From Actinopolyspora alba (lineage in GTDB: Bacteria; Actinomycetota; Actinomycetes; Mycobacteriales; Pseudonocardiaceae), in the NCBI RefSeq assembly GCF_900112765.1, contig NZ_FOMZ01000016.1, forward strand, positions 1-64,000: a DNA stretch of 64,000 nt, written 5' to 3'. The notes beneath the pieces are model-generated. The model did not search any database and was not told the origin of the DNA. It was given only the letters and a program-made list of their open reading frames with translations. Within the stretch, counting starts at the first letter, position 1; each line of letters opens with the position of its first letter. Shown piece by piece: positions 36,321-43,994 of this stretch. Made by a program: the position numbers and the translations under genes.

Positions 36321-37214
36321 ATGAGCCATCCGGGGTTGGCCGGGGCAGTCGCGGAACTGACGGGTGCCCAGGTGGCGGAGCCTCGTCGTCTCGGCGGCGG
36401 TGACGCCTCGGCCGCATACGAGGTCCGACTCGACGACGGCCGCAGCGTGTTCGCCAAGGCCGCCCCGCCGAACATGCCGCACGCCCTGCGTGCGGAGGCG
36501 GCCTCGCTGCGGTGGCTGGCCGAGGCGGGCGCGGCCCGGGTACCCGAGGTCTTCGGCGAGGACGAGCAGTGGCTGGTCACCGAGCACGTGGCCGAGAGCT
36601 CTCCCACGGCCGAGGCGGCGGCGGAGTTCGGGCGCGCGCTCGCGCGAACGCACGCCGCCGGGGCCACCGCGCACGGCTGCCCACCTCCGGGCGGCCTCCG
36701 CGACGCGTGGATCGGTCTGGCCCCGATGCGCAACGAACCCGTGGCGGACTGGCCGACCTTCTACGGCACACTGCGCGTGGAGCCCTACGTGCGGCGGTTG
36801 GTGGACGCGGGCACGCTGCACCGCTCGGAGGCGGAGCCGATAACCGAACTCTGCGAACGACTCGGCGAACTTCCCGGTGCCGACGAGGCGCCCGCCAGGC
36901 TGCACGGTGACCTGTGGAGCGGCAACGTGCACTGGGGGCGAGGTCCGGAGGGCACGACTCACGTGTGGCTGATCGACCCGGCCGCGCACGGTGGGCACCG
37001 CGAGACCGACCTGGCGATGCTGCGGTTGTTCGGCTGTCCCCGGTTGGATCAGGTGCTGGCCGCCTACGAGGCGGAGACACCACTGGCGCCGGGCTGGCGC
37101 GAGCGGGTGGGGATACACCAGCTGTTCCCGCTGCTGGTGCACGGCGTGTTGTTCGGCCGAGGCTTCGCCAGACAGGCGCACTCGGTCGCCCGGGAGGCGC
37201 TGCGCTCGTTCTGA
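36321..37214 (+). CDS. Fructosamine kinase family protein
   Basis: A 297-residue kinase-fold protein. Visible: the ATP-binding Lys in SVFAKAAPPN, the catalytic loop LHGDLWSGNVHWG and the metal-binding WLIDPAAHGGHRETDLAM, all typical of the fructosamine-3-kinase/HT1 group that phosphorylates glycated amines and so promotes deglycation. ATG at 36321 after GAGGGAGATGCC. It follows ptpA on the same strand at 82 bp. The TnpB element lies immediately downstream. Confidence 0.9.
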   Translation: MSHPGLAGAVAELTGAQVAEPRRLGGGDASAAYEVRLDDGRSVFAKAAPPNMPHALRAEAASLRWLAEAGAARVPEVFGEDEQWLVTEHVAESSPTAEAAAEFGRALARTHAAGATAHGCPPPGGLRDAWIGLAPMRNEPVADWPTFYGTLRVEPYVRRLVDAGTLHRSEAEPITELCERLGELPGADEAPARLHGDLWSGNVHWGRGPEGTTHVWLIDPAAHGGHRETDLAMLRLFGCPRLDQVLAAYEAETPLAPGWRERVGIHQLFPLLVHGVLFGRGFARQAHSVAREALRSF

Positions 37215-37262
37215 GCGGGGAGACGGGGTTTCCAACTGTTGGTGGTTCTGTGGAAGAACATG

Positions 37263-37466
37263 TCAACGTGTGATTGTGCGTTTCCGTGGTGGGTGTTCGT
37301 AGCGCCAGGCGCGTAGCTCGTCCGGGTCGTAGAGCACGGTGCGTCCGACCTTGGTCGGCCGGGGGAAGTCGTCGTAGACGTACGAGTTGCGGTACAGCGT
37401 CTTGACGCTGATCCCGAGCAGTTCGGCCGCTTGTGGGGCGGAGAGCAAGCCATCCAAGTTAGCCAT
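37263..37466 (-). CDS. Small MerR/excisionase-type HTH protein
   Basis: A 67-residue DNA-binding protein: MANLDGLLSAPQAAELLGIS, KTLYRNSYVYDDFPRPTKVG, then a Tyr-Asp-Pro-Asp-Glu-Leu wing and a basic tail. This is the winged HTH_17/MerR fold of excisionases and of the N-terminal domain of IS607 TnpA, but without a recombinase domain. ATG at 37466 lies inside a 16-bp palindrome, so autoregulation and control of the divergent tnpB are likely. It could be a relict TnpA N-terminus or a free-standing regulator. Confidence 0.75.
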   Translation of the reverse strand: MANLDGLLSAPQAAELLGISVKTLYRNSYVYDDFPRPTKVGRTVLYDPDELRAWRYEHPPRKRTITR

Positions 37467-37478
37467 ACTCAAGTATGG
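37463..37478. promoter_or_regulatory. Palindrome over the HTH start and upstream of tnpB
   Basis: CCATACT-CA-AGTATGG, perfect 7+2+7. It covers the HTH start codon and lies 43 bp upstream of the tnpB ATG. An AT-rich GTATATTGTGATC region follows directly and may hold the tnpB promoter. Presumed operator for the small HTH protein. Confidence 0.6.
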
Positions 37479-37521
37479 TATATTGTGATCAAGCCAGACG
37501 TCACGAGGGAGGTGACCCAGC

Positions 37522-38880
37522 ATGACCACGGTGTTGCAGGCGTACCAGTTCGCTCTCGATCCCACGCCGCGGCAGCGGGCCATGTTGGGCTCGCACTGTG
37601 GCGCGGCGCGGTTCGCCTACAACTGGGCACTCGCGCAGGTCAAGGCCGTGCTGAACCAGCGGGACGCCGAAGCCTCCTACGGGGTCGCGGAAGCCGACCT
37701 CACGCCGACGATGAACTGGTCGGCCTACAGCCTGCGCAAAGCCTGGAACGCGGCCAAGCACGCGGCGGCACCGTGGTGGAGCGAGAACTCCAAGGAGGCG
37801 TACTCGTCCGGGCTGGCGAACCTCGCGACCGCGCTGGACAACTGGCACACCTCCCGCACCGGCAAGCGCGCCGGTCGCGGGGTCGGGTTCCCCCGGTTCA
37901 CGTCCAAGCGGCACCGCGCTTCATGCCGGTTCACCACCGGCCAGTTCGGGCTCGCAAGCTCGGACCGGCGGCATGTGAAGCTGCCCCGCATCGGGTTGGT
38001 ACGCACCTGCGAGTCCACCCGCACACTCGCCCGGCACGTCGAACGCGGCACCGCCCGTATCCGGTCGGCCACCGTGTCGTACCGGCGCGGCCGGTGGCAC
38101 GTGTCGTTCTCGGTGGAGATCACCAAGACCGAACCCAACCCTGCCACCACCGGCGGCACCGTGGGTGTCGACCTCGGGGTGAAGTCACTGGCGGTGCTGT
38201 CCACCGGGGAAACCATCGCCAACCCCAAACACCTCGACCGTGCGCAACGCCAACTTCGCCGCCTACAACGGCAAGCCGCCAGGCGCGTAGGGCCGGACAA
38301 ACGCACGAAGCGAACCCCGTCGAACAGGTGGCACAAGACCCAGCGGCACGTATCGAGACTGCACGCGCGGGTGTCCAACGCCCGCCGCGACGGGCTGCAC
38401 AAACTCTCCACCCGACTCGTGCGCGAGTACGACACGATCGCGGTGGAAAACCTCAACGTCGAGGGCATGAAACGCAACCGTCGGTTGGCTCGCCACATCG
38501 CCGACGTGGGCATGGGCGAGCTACGGCGCCAACTCGACTACAAAACCACCTGGCACGGCCGCGCCATGATCGTGGCCGACCGGTTCTACCCCAGCTCGAA
38601 AACCTGCTCGGACTGTGGCGTGGTGAAAGCCAAACTGCGCCTGTCCGACCGCGTCTTCACCTGCGATCACTGCGGCCACACCGCTGATCGCGACCTCAAC
38701 GCGGCCCGCAACCTCGCGGGCCTGGCGGCGTCCACGGCGAGTTGCGTCGGGACGGAAAACACGCCCGCTGGAAACCCACCTAAGACCAGCTCCGCTGGCA
38801 CCGGGTATCGCCACGGGAAGACCCCGGACGGAACCGGGGTCAACGCCGCGCCGCAAGGCGACGGCTCAGGAACACTCTGA
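37522..38880 (+). CDS. tnpB: RNA-guided endonuclease TnpB
   Basis: A 452-residue TnpB. The split RuvC site is complete: Asp217 (GVDLGVKS), Glu309 (IAVENLNVEGM) and Asp391 (HTADRDLNAARN). The zinc ribbon has Cys362/Cys365 (CSDCG) and Cys381/Cys384 (CDHCG). The N-terminal domain (AYQFALDPTPRQRAMLGSHC, GAARFAYNWALAQVK) is standard. TnpB uses the omega RNA made from its own 3' end to cut DNA next to a short TAM. ATG at 37522 follows GGGAGGTGACCCAGC. All catalytic residues are present, so it should be active. The C-terminal ~50 residues after DLNAARN encode the omega RNA and are probably not a folded domain. Confidence 0.93.
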   Translation: MTTVLQAYQFALDPTPRQRAMLGSHCGAARFAYNWALAQVKAVLNQRDAEASYGVAEADLTPTMNWSAYSLRKAWNAAKHAAAPWWSENSKEAYSSGLANLATALDNWHTSRTGKRAGRGVGFPRFTSKRHRASCRFTTGQFGLASSDRRHVKLPRIGLVRTCESTRTLARHVERGTARIRSATVSYRRGRWHVSFSVEITKTEPNPATTGGTVGVDLGVKSLAVLSTGETIANPKHLDRAQRQLRRLQRQAARRVGPDKRTKRTPSNRWHKTQRHVSRLHARVSNARRDGLHKLSTRLVREYDTIAVENLNVEGMKRNRRLARHIADVGMGELRRQLDYKTTWHGRAMIVADRFYPSSKTCSDCGVVKAKLRLSDRVFTCDHCGHTADRDLNAARNLAGLAASTASCVGTENTPAGNPPKTSSAGTGYRHGKTPDGTGVNAAPQGDGSGTL

Positions 38881-38896
38881 CACGTTTCCTGAACGG
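38724..38896 (+). ncRNA. TnpB omega RNA scaffold / element right end (complete copy)
   Basis: It overlaps the last ~157 nt of tnpB and passes the stop by 16 nt. Hairpins: CCAG-CTCCG-CTGG (~38787-38799); GACCCCGG/CCGGGGTC (38820-38827 with 38834-38841); GCCG-CGCC-GCAA-GGCG-A-CGGC (38845-38865, GNRA loop); CAGGAA/TTCCTG (38867-38872 with 38886-38891). It ends with GAACGG; sequence after 38896 would be the guide. The orphan copy at 55108-55285 keeps each stem with changed bases, which is direct evidence for the RNA fold. Confidence 0.8.
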
Positions 38897-38954
38897 CCCA
38901 CTACCGGGTGGACCCGTGCGGCGCACCGGCCATCGCCCGGCCTACCGTGGACCC

Positions 38955-39845
38955 GTGCGTTTCGGGTTTCTACTGCGCCCCGGCTGGATCGCGTCGCTCC
39001 TGCTGGTGGCTGTTTTCTCCACGCTCTGCTTCACGGTGCTGGCACCGTGGCAGTTCAGCAGGCACAACGAGACGCAGGTGCGCAACGACGCGATCCGGGC
39101 GTCGATGCGGGCGGAGCCCAAGCCGTTGCGTGAGGTGCTGCCCCGTGGGGAGGCGCCGAGCTCCTCGACCGAGTGGAAACGGGTGACTTTCACCGGTCAC
39201 TACCTTTCCCGGGGTGAGACGCTGGCCTGGCAGCGCACCGTACTCGGCGAACCCGCTTTCGAGGTGCTGACCCCGTTCCGGCTGGAGAACGGTGGGACGG
39301 TGCTGGTGGACCGCGGCTTCATCCGCCCGGTGGAGTCGACCAGGGCACCGGAGTACGCGGCCGCCCCGGAGGGAACGGTGCGGGTGACGGCGCGGATCCG
39401 CGCGAACGAGCACGACGCCGAGCAGCGATCGACGTTCCGCCACGACGACCACCGGTGGACGTACGCGATCAACGCGAACACGGTGGAGCGCGGCGTCGAC
39501 ATCCCGATGCGCTCCGGTTACTTCACGCTGGTATCCGACCAGCCCGGTGTGCTGCAGGCGGTGCCGCTGCCGAGGCTGGAGTCCGGTCCCTACCTCTCCT
39601 ACGCGATGCAGTGGATCATCTTCGGAATCATGGCGCCGCTGGCGTTGGGGTATCTGGTTCACAGCGAAGCGCGTTCGCCCCGCACCCCGAACGGCCGGAC
39701 CTCGACCGGAGGAACGCCGGACGCGGGGAGCCCCGGGACCGGCGGGCGGAAGCGGAAATCCCGCATGTCGGTCGCAGAGCTGATCGCGGCGGAGGAACGA
39801 CGGGAACAGGAGAACCGTGAGCAGCGGAACTCGGCGGGTACCTGA
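38955..39845 (+). CDS. SURF1-family membrane protein
   Basis: A 296-residue protein with one helix at each end (WIASLLLVAVFSTLCFTVLA and MQWIIFGIMAPLALGYLVHS) and an external domain between. SURF1 signatures: PWQFSRHNET after helix 1, VTFTGHYL, VLVDRGFI. It is a cytochrome c oxidase assembly factor, homologous to M. tuberculosis Rv2235. The C-terminal ~50 residues are a Glu/Arg-rich cytoplasmic tail. GTG at 38955 is chosen; a longer frame from 38916 lacks a ribosome site. It begins 59 bp after the TnpB element's right end. Confidence 0.88.
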   Translation: MRFGFLLRPGWIASLLLVAVFSTLCFTVLAPWQFSRHNETQVRNDAIRASMRAEPKPLREVLPRGEAPSSSTEWKRVTFTGHYLSRGETLAWQRTVLGEPAFEVLTPFRLENGGTVLVDRGFIRPVESTRAPEYAAAPEGTVRVTARIRANEHDAEQRSTFRHDDHRWTYAINANTVERGVDIPMRSGYFTLVSDQPGVLQAVPLPRLESGPYLSYAMQWIIFGIMAPLALGYLVHSEARSPRTPNGRTSTGGTPDAGSPGTGGRKRKSRMSVAELIAAEERREQENREQRNSAGT

Positions 39846-39869
39846 CCGGCGAACTCCTCGCGGAACGGC

Positions 39870-40811
39870 TCACCTCCGCCTGCCGACGACCAGCGCCGTC
39901 ACCGCGGCCAGCGCACCCCCCACGGTGCCGATCAGTCTGGACAGCTCGACACTCCGCGTGACGTCGCCACCGTCGGCGGTACGCCCCTCCCCCAGCACGG
40001 GGCGGGTCTCGGCGGCGTGCTCGTAGTCGATCCGTCCTCCCAGCCTGACGCGCAGCGCCCCGGCGAACGCCGCCTCGACCTGGCCCGCGTTGGGACTGGG
40101 GTGCGCCGAGGCGTCCCGTCGCCTGATCCGGCCGCTCTCGCGTGCCGAGCCACCGACCACCGGTGCGCACACCACGGTCAGCATCGCGGTGGTGCGTGCC
40201 GGGAGCAGGTTCAGCAGATCGTCCAGCCGCGCCGCGCCCCAGCCGAACGCGCGGTACCTGCTGCTCCGGTTCCCGATCATGGCGTCGAGCGTGTTGGCCG
40301 CCCGGTAACCGACGAGACCGGGAACTCCCGCGAGGGCTCCCCAGAACAGCGGGGCGATGACCGCGTCCGAGGTGTTCTCCGCCACCGATTCGACCGTGGC
40401 ACGCGCCAGTCCCTGGTTGTCGAGATCATCGGCGCGGCGACCGCACAGTCCGCGGAGTCTGGAACGCGCCGCCGCCAACTCACCGGAGTCCAGATGAGCG
40501 GCCATCGCACTGCCCTCCCGCGCCAGGGAGGCGCCGCCGAGCACGCTCCAGGTGGTCAGGGCGGTCAACGTCGCTTCGGCGACCGGCGAACGCCGGACCA
40601 TCCGCTGGGAAATCACACCGAGTCCCACGGTCGCGCCGACCAACCCGGCGGTGTGCAGCACGCCTGCCGAACGGCTGTCGCGGTAGGTGACCGACTCGGC
40701 CCGTTGGGCGGTCCTGCCGAACGCCGCCACCGGATGTCCGCGTTTCGGATCCCCCAGAACCGCGTCAGCGGCTACGCCGAGTAATAAACCGACCGCCCGC
40801 CCCGAGCTCAC
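39870..40811 (-). CDS. cobD: Adenosylcobinamide-phosphate synthase CobD/CbiB
   Basis: A 313-residue membrane enzyme that joins the aminopropanol linker to cobyric acid. Motifs: LLGVAADAVLGDPKRGHPVA, then DDLDNQGLARATVESVAENTSD-type core, GYRAANTLDAMIG, RYRAFGWGAARLDDLLN, HPSPNAGQVEAAFAGAL. Several hydrophobic helices. GTG at 40811 has GAGGAGG 9 nt upstream. Together with cobC and the ribazole phosphatase it makes a local cobalamin-completion set, now separated by the TnpB insertion. It matches Rv2236c in position. Confidence 0.93.
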   Translation of the reverse strand: MSSGRAVGLLLGVAADAVLGDPKRGHPVAAFGRTAQRAESVTYRDSRSAGVLHTAGLVGATVGLGVISQRMVRRSPVAEATLTALTTWSVLGGASLAREGSAMAAHLDSGELAAARSRLRGLCGRRADDLDNQGLARATVESVAENTSDAVIAPLFWGALAGVPGLVGYRAANTLDAMIGNRSSRYRAFGWGAARLDDLLNLLPARTTAMLTVVCAPVVGGSARESGRIRRRDASAHPSPNAGQVEAAFAGALRVRLGGRIDYEHAAETRPVLGEGRTADGGDVTRSVELSRLIGTVGGALAAVTALVVGRRR

Positions 40812-40944
40812 GGCAATTCCTCCTCGCAAGGTCGACCACGTCCGTGGCGCACGCTACCTTTCCGTGACGACACGAGGCGCACCGAGGCCACGAGTAACGG
40901 AGTGTTTTCGGTGGCACCCGCGACCGGGGTTATCGTGGCTGACC

Positions 40945-42741
40945 GTGACCGCCGATCACGAAGCCGTCGAGCCGCGCTCCGGGGCGATGCCGAACGCCGT
41001 GCCGCCCCACGGCGCCCCGGTCGCACGTCAACCTGGGCCGGAACGGATCACCGGGGCCGGAACGGACGGCGCGGACCTCGCGAGAACCGCTTCCCCGAAC
41101 AGCGGAACAGCCGCCGCGGGCGACGAGGTCCCGGACAGCCCGACGGCCGAACGGGACCTTCCGGCGGGCGCGGAGGTCGACTCCGGTGAACGACGCCTGC
41201 TGCTCTACCGTCACCTGCAGGTGAGCGGTCACCGCACCTACCTGACGATCATGCGGCTGTTCACCTCCACGCTGCTGGCGGATCTCTCCGCGGCGGAGGT
41301 CGCGGGAACGCTGGCGGTGGCCGAGCGCGAGGGCAGGATCGCCGAGGGCGAGTCCGAACTGTCGACCGTGGTCGAACGGCTGCGCAAGCTCCGCGAGTGG
41401 GGCAACCTGACCCACGGCAGACGTGAGACGACCGCGTCCAGCATCGCGGAGTTCCAGCACGGCAGTGTCCGCTTCCAGGTGAGCAAGCTGGGTGTCCGGG
41501 TGCAGCGGGACGTGGACGCGCTGTTGCGGGTTCCCGAGGGCGCCCGGGAAGTCTCCAAGGAGTTGCTGCCGGCCATCGAACGCGGGCTGAGCGGGATCGT
41601 GGAGCTGCTTCCCGAGGAGACGAGCGCCGAGGCCCTGTCGGAGCAGACCAGGGAACGCCTCTCGGAACAGGTCACCACGGTCTTCCTGCAGCACTCCGAA
41701 CTCGCCGACACCGTTCGCGACTTCTACGCCTACCTCGGTCAGGTGGTCACCAGGCATCACCTGAACGCGGGCGAGATATCCGGTTTCCGGAATCTGCTGG
41801 TGGAATACATCCAGTCGGTGGTCGAGGACGTGATCCGCCACACCGAGCCGATCGCGGCGTCGTTGAGCGTGCTGGCGCGGCGTCGGGACCAACTGCTGGC
41901 GGCGCTGGGCACCGTGGAGGACCTCGGTGACGAGGTGGAACGGGCACGCGGCAGGACCGGGGCCGACTGGCAGGAACTCACCGACTGGTTCCTGGACTCC
42001 CCCGGCAGGCCGAGCCAGGTGTCGGCCCTGCGCGAGGCCACCGCACGCGCGATCGGCTCGTTGCTGGCCAGCGTCAAGCACGCCACCTCGGGCGGTGGGC
42101 CGGTACCGGGGCGCCGGAGCGATCTGCTCCACCTGGCGCGTTGGTTCGACGACTCGGACCAGGCCGGGGCGCATCGGCTCTACGCCGCCGCTTTCGGGCT
42201 GTACTCCTCCCGGTGTTTTCAGCCCGCCCCGCCGCACGACGGGGACGAGCACGCCACCAGTTGGCTGGCGGGAAACCGCGTGGAGATCCCGGTCAACGTC
42301 CGCAACCGCGCCGATCGGAGCGGCAGCGGCGGCACCTCGCGGGTACTGCACGATCCCATGACCGAGCGGCAACTGCTGGACGAACGCCGCGCCGAGCAGC
42401 AGCGACGTGCCGCTGCCGTGGCGGAGCTGGCCGCGGCGGCGGAAAACCTGGCGGGGAGCAGGCTCTCCGCCGACGCGCTGGAAGTACTGTGCGAACTGCT
42501 GACGCTGGCGATGGCCGATCGGGAGGATCCGGCCGAAACCCGCACGGCGCTGGAACCGGTTCACCGACTGCGGCTGCGGATCCGACACAGCCCGGAGGGC
42601 CCGACCACGATCTCCAGCGTGCGCGGCGAGCTGACCCTGCGGGACACGGCGGTGGAACTGGACGTCTCCGAGATGTCCGGGAGGTTCACCACGACCGGCG
42701 CCGCGAACCACGAGAACGTCACCGACGGAGCGATCCGATGA
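40945..42741 (+). CDS. jetA: Wadjet type II component JetA (DUF2397, TIGR02677)
   Basis: A protein of ~598 residues, the MukF-like kleisin-type subunit of a type II Wadjet system. The conserved part begins at RLLLYRHLQVSGHRTYLTIM and continues LREWGNLTHGRRETTASSIA and VSKELLPAIERGLSGIVELL. The C-terminal half is Arg/Ala/Glu-rich helical. The first ~75 residues are low-complexity and not conserved, so the start (GTG 40945, or ATG 40987) is uncertain. The stop overlaps jetB (ATGA). Divergent from cobD. JetABC form the SMC complex that senses small circular DNA. Confidence 0.88.
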   Translation: MTADHEAVEPRSGAMPNAVPPHGAPVARQPGPERITGAGTDGADLARTASPNSGTAAAGDEVPDSPTAERDLPAGAEVDSGERRLLLYRHLQVSGHRTYLTIMRLFTSTLLADLSAAEVAGTLAVAEREGRIAEGESELSTVVERLRKLREWGNLTHGRRETTASSIAEFQHGSVRFQVSKLGVRVQRDVDALLRVPEGAREVSKELLPAIERGLSGIVELLPEETSAEALSEQTRERLSEQVTTVFLQHSELADTVRDFYAYLGQVVTRHHLNAGEISGFRNLLVEYIQSVVEDVIRHTEPIAASLSVLARRRDQLLAALGTVEDLGDEVERARGRTGADWQELTDWFLDSPGRPSQVSALREATARAIGSLLASVKHATSGGGPVPGRRSDLLHLARWFDDSDQAGAHRLYAAAFGLYSSRCFQPAPPHDGDEHATSWLAGNRVEIPVNVRNRADRSGSGGTSRVLHDPMTERQLLDERRAEQQRRAAAVAELAAAAENLAGSRLSADALEVLCELLTLAMADREDPAETRTALEPVHRLRLRIRHSPEGPTTISSVRGELTLRDTAVELDVSEMSGRFTTTGAANHENVTDGAIR

Positions 42742-43994
42742 GAACACGGGAGACCTCGGTTCCGGGGTTCGACCGACTCGGCGATATAGACGCGGCCAAC
42801 GTGGTGCGCTGTGCCAGGACGCTGCTGCGCCGCCCGTTACTGCACGCGGCGAGTCAGGACGGCGACCTGCTGGGCATGATCTACCGCCACCGCGAGGTGC
42901 TGCGGGAACTGTTCGCCACGCTGCTCGGCTACCGGCTGGTGATCCGCAGGCGGTACGCGCGGTTGTACAAGTCCGGCCCCAGCCGGGACGCCACCAGGGC
43001 GGTCCCCACCCTCACCCCGCGTGGCTACGCCTACGTGGCGCTGACGCTGGCCGCGCTGACCGGGTGCGGAAAGCAGGTGCTGCTGTCACGGCTGATCGAC
43101 GACGTTCGTGGAGCCGCGGTGGAAGCGGGGATCACGATCGACGACGAGCCCGGTGAACGCAGGGCACTGGCCACCGCGCTGCGCCACCTGGTCGCCCTCG
43201 GGGTGCTCACCGAGACCGAGGGCACGGTCGGCCCGCTCGCCGGCGACGCCACGGCGGAAGCGCTGATCACCGTCGACACCGATCTGCTCGGTCAACTCGT
43301 GACCGGACCGCTGTCGGAGGCCGACGGTCCGCAACGGCTGGTGGAGCTGGCGTCGGGCAGTGCGGGCGTGCACGCGGCCACTGTGGAACAGGCCGTGCGG
43401 CGCAGGCTGGTGGAGGATCCGGTGGTGCACTACCGGGATCTCCCGGACTCGCAGGCGAACTGGTTGCGCAGGCACCGTGCCGGTGAGACCCGGCTGCTGG
43501 AGCGGTACTTCGGTATCGTCGCCGAGTCGCGTTCGGAGGGCATCGCCACGACCGACCCGCAGGACTACCTCAACGACACGTCGTTCCCCGGTAGCTCGAC
43601 GGTGGCGCGCGTGGCCCAGCTCGCGATTCCGCGGCTGCTGGACGGCTCAGCGGCCAGGGAGGGCGACCACCGGCACCCGGTGGCGCGGGAGGATTTCGGC
43701 AGGGTCTGCGGGGAGCTGCTGGAGAGGTATCCGGCCGCCTGGTCCCGCCGGGCGATCGAGGACCCGGAATCGCTGGTCACGATGGTGGTGGACCTGCTGC
43801 GGCGAGTGGGCGTGCTGATCCCGCACGAGTCCGGGGATCCGGAGTGGTGGCTGCTCAGCCCCAGCGCGCACCGCTGGCTACCGATCCCCGACGGTGAACC
43901 GGCACCGGCGGAGCGGGAAACCGAACCCCCCGCCGAAACGGCGGTACCCGACCTAGCGTTGTTCGACTATCCGGAAGGAGAACCCGCCCGGTGA
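42738..43994 (+). CDS. jetB: Wadjet type II component JetB (DUF2398, TIGR02678)
   Basis: A 418-residue MukE-like subunit. Recognised by ARTLLRRPLLHAASQDGDLL, LRELFATLLGYRLVIRRRYA, RLYKSGP, LTPRGYAYVALTLAALTG and the C-terminal winged-helix pattern VVDLLRRVGVLIPHESGD. It bridges JetA and the JetC ATPase. ATG at 42738 overlaps the jetA stop; its own stop overlaps jetC (GTGA). Confidence 0.9.
   Translation: MRTRETSVPGFDRLGDIDAANVVRCARTLLRRPLLHAASQDGDLLGMIYRHREVLRELFATLLGYRLVIRRRYARLYKSGPSRDATRAVPTLTPRGYAYVALTLAALTGCGKQVLLSRLIDDVRGAAVEAGITIDDEPGERRALATALRHLVALGVLTETEGTVGPLAGDATAEALITVDTDLLGQLVTGPLSEADGPQRLVELASGSAGVHAATVEQAVRRRLVEDPVVHYRDLPDSQANWLRRHRAGETRLLERYFGIVAESRSEGIATTDPQDYLNDTSFPGSSTVARVAQLAIPRLLDGSAAREGDHRHPVAREDFGRVCGELLERYPAAWSRRAIEDPESLVTMVVDLLRRVGVLIPHESGDPEWWLLSPSAHRWLPIPDGEPAPAERETEPPAETAVPDLALFDYPEGEPAR

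Larger units (their letters stand above)
37230..38896. mobile_element. TnpB-bearing IS605/IS607-like element
   Basis: It comprises a divergent small HTH gene, tnpB and an omega-RNA/right end that closes at GAACGG (38891-38896). The right boundary is set by similarity to the orphan copy ending at 55285; the left boundary is only approximate (somewhere between 37215 and 37262, where CCAACTGTTGG and small inverted repeats occur). No TnpA transposase gene is present, so the element could move only with help in trans. It lies between the fructosamine-kinase and SURF1 genes in an otherwise mycobacterial-like order. Confidence 0.75.
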
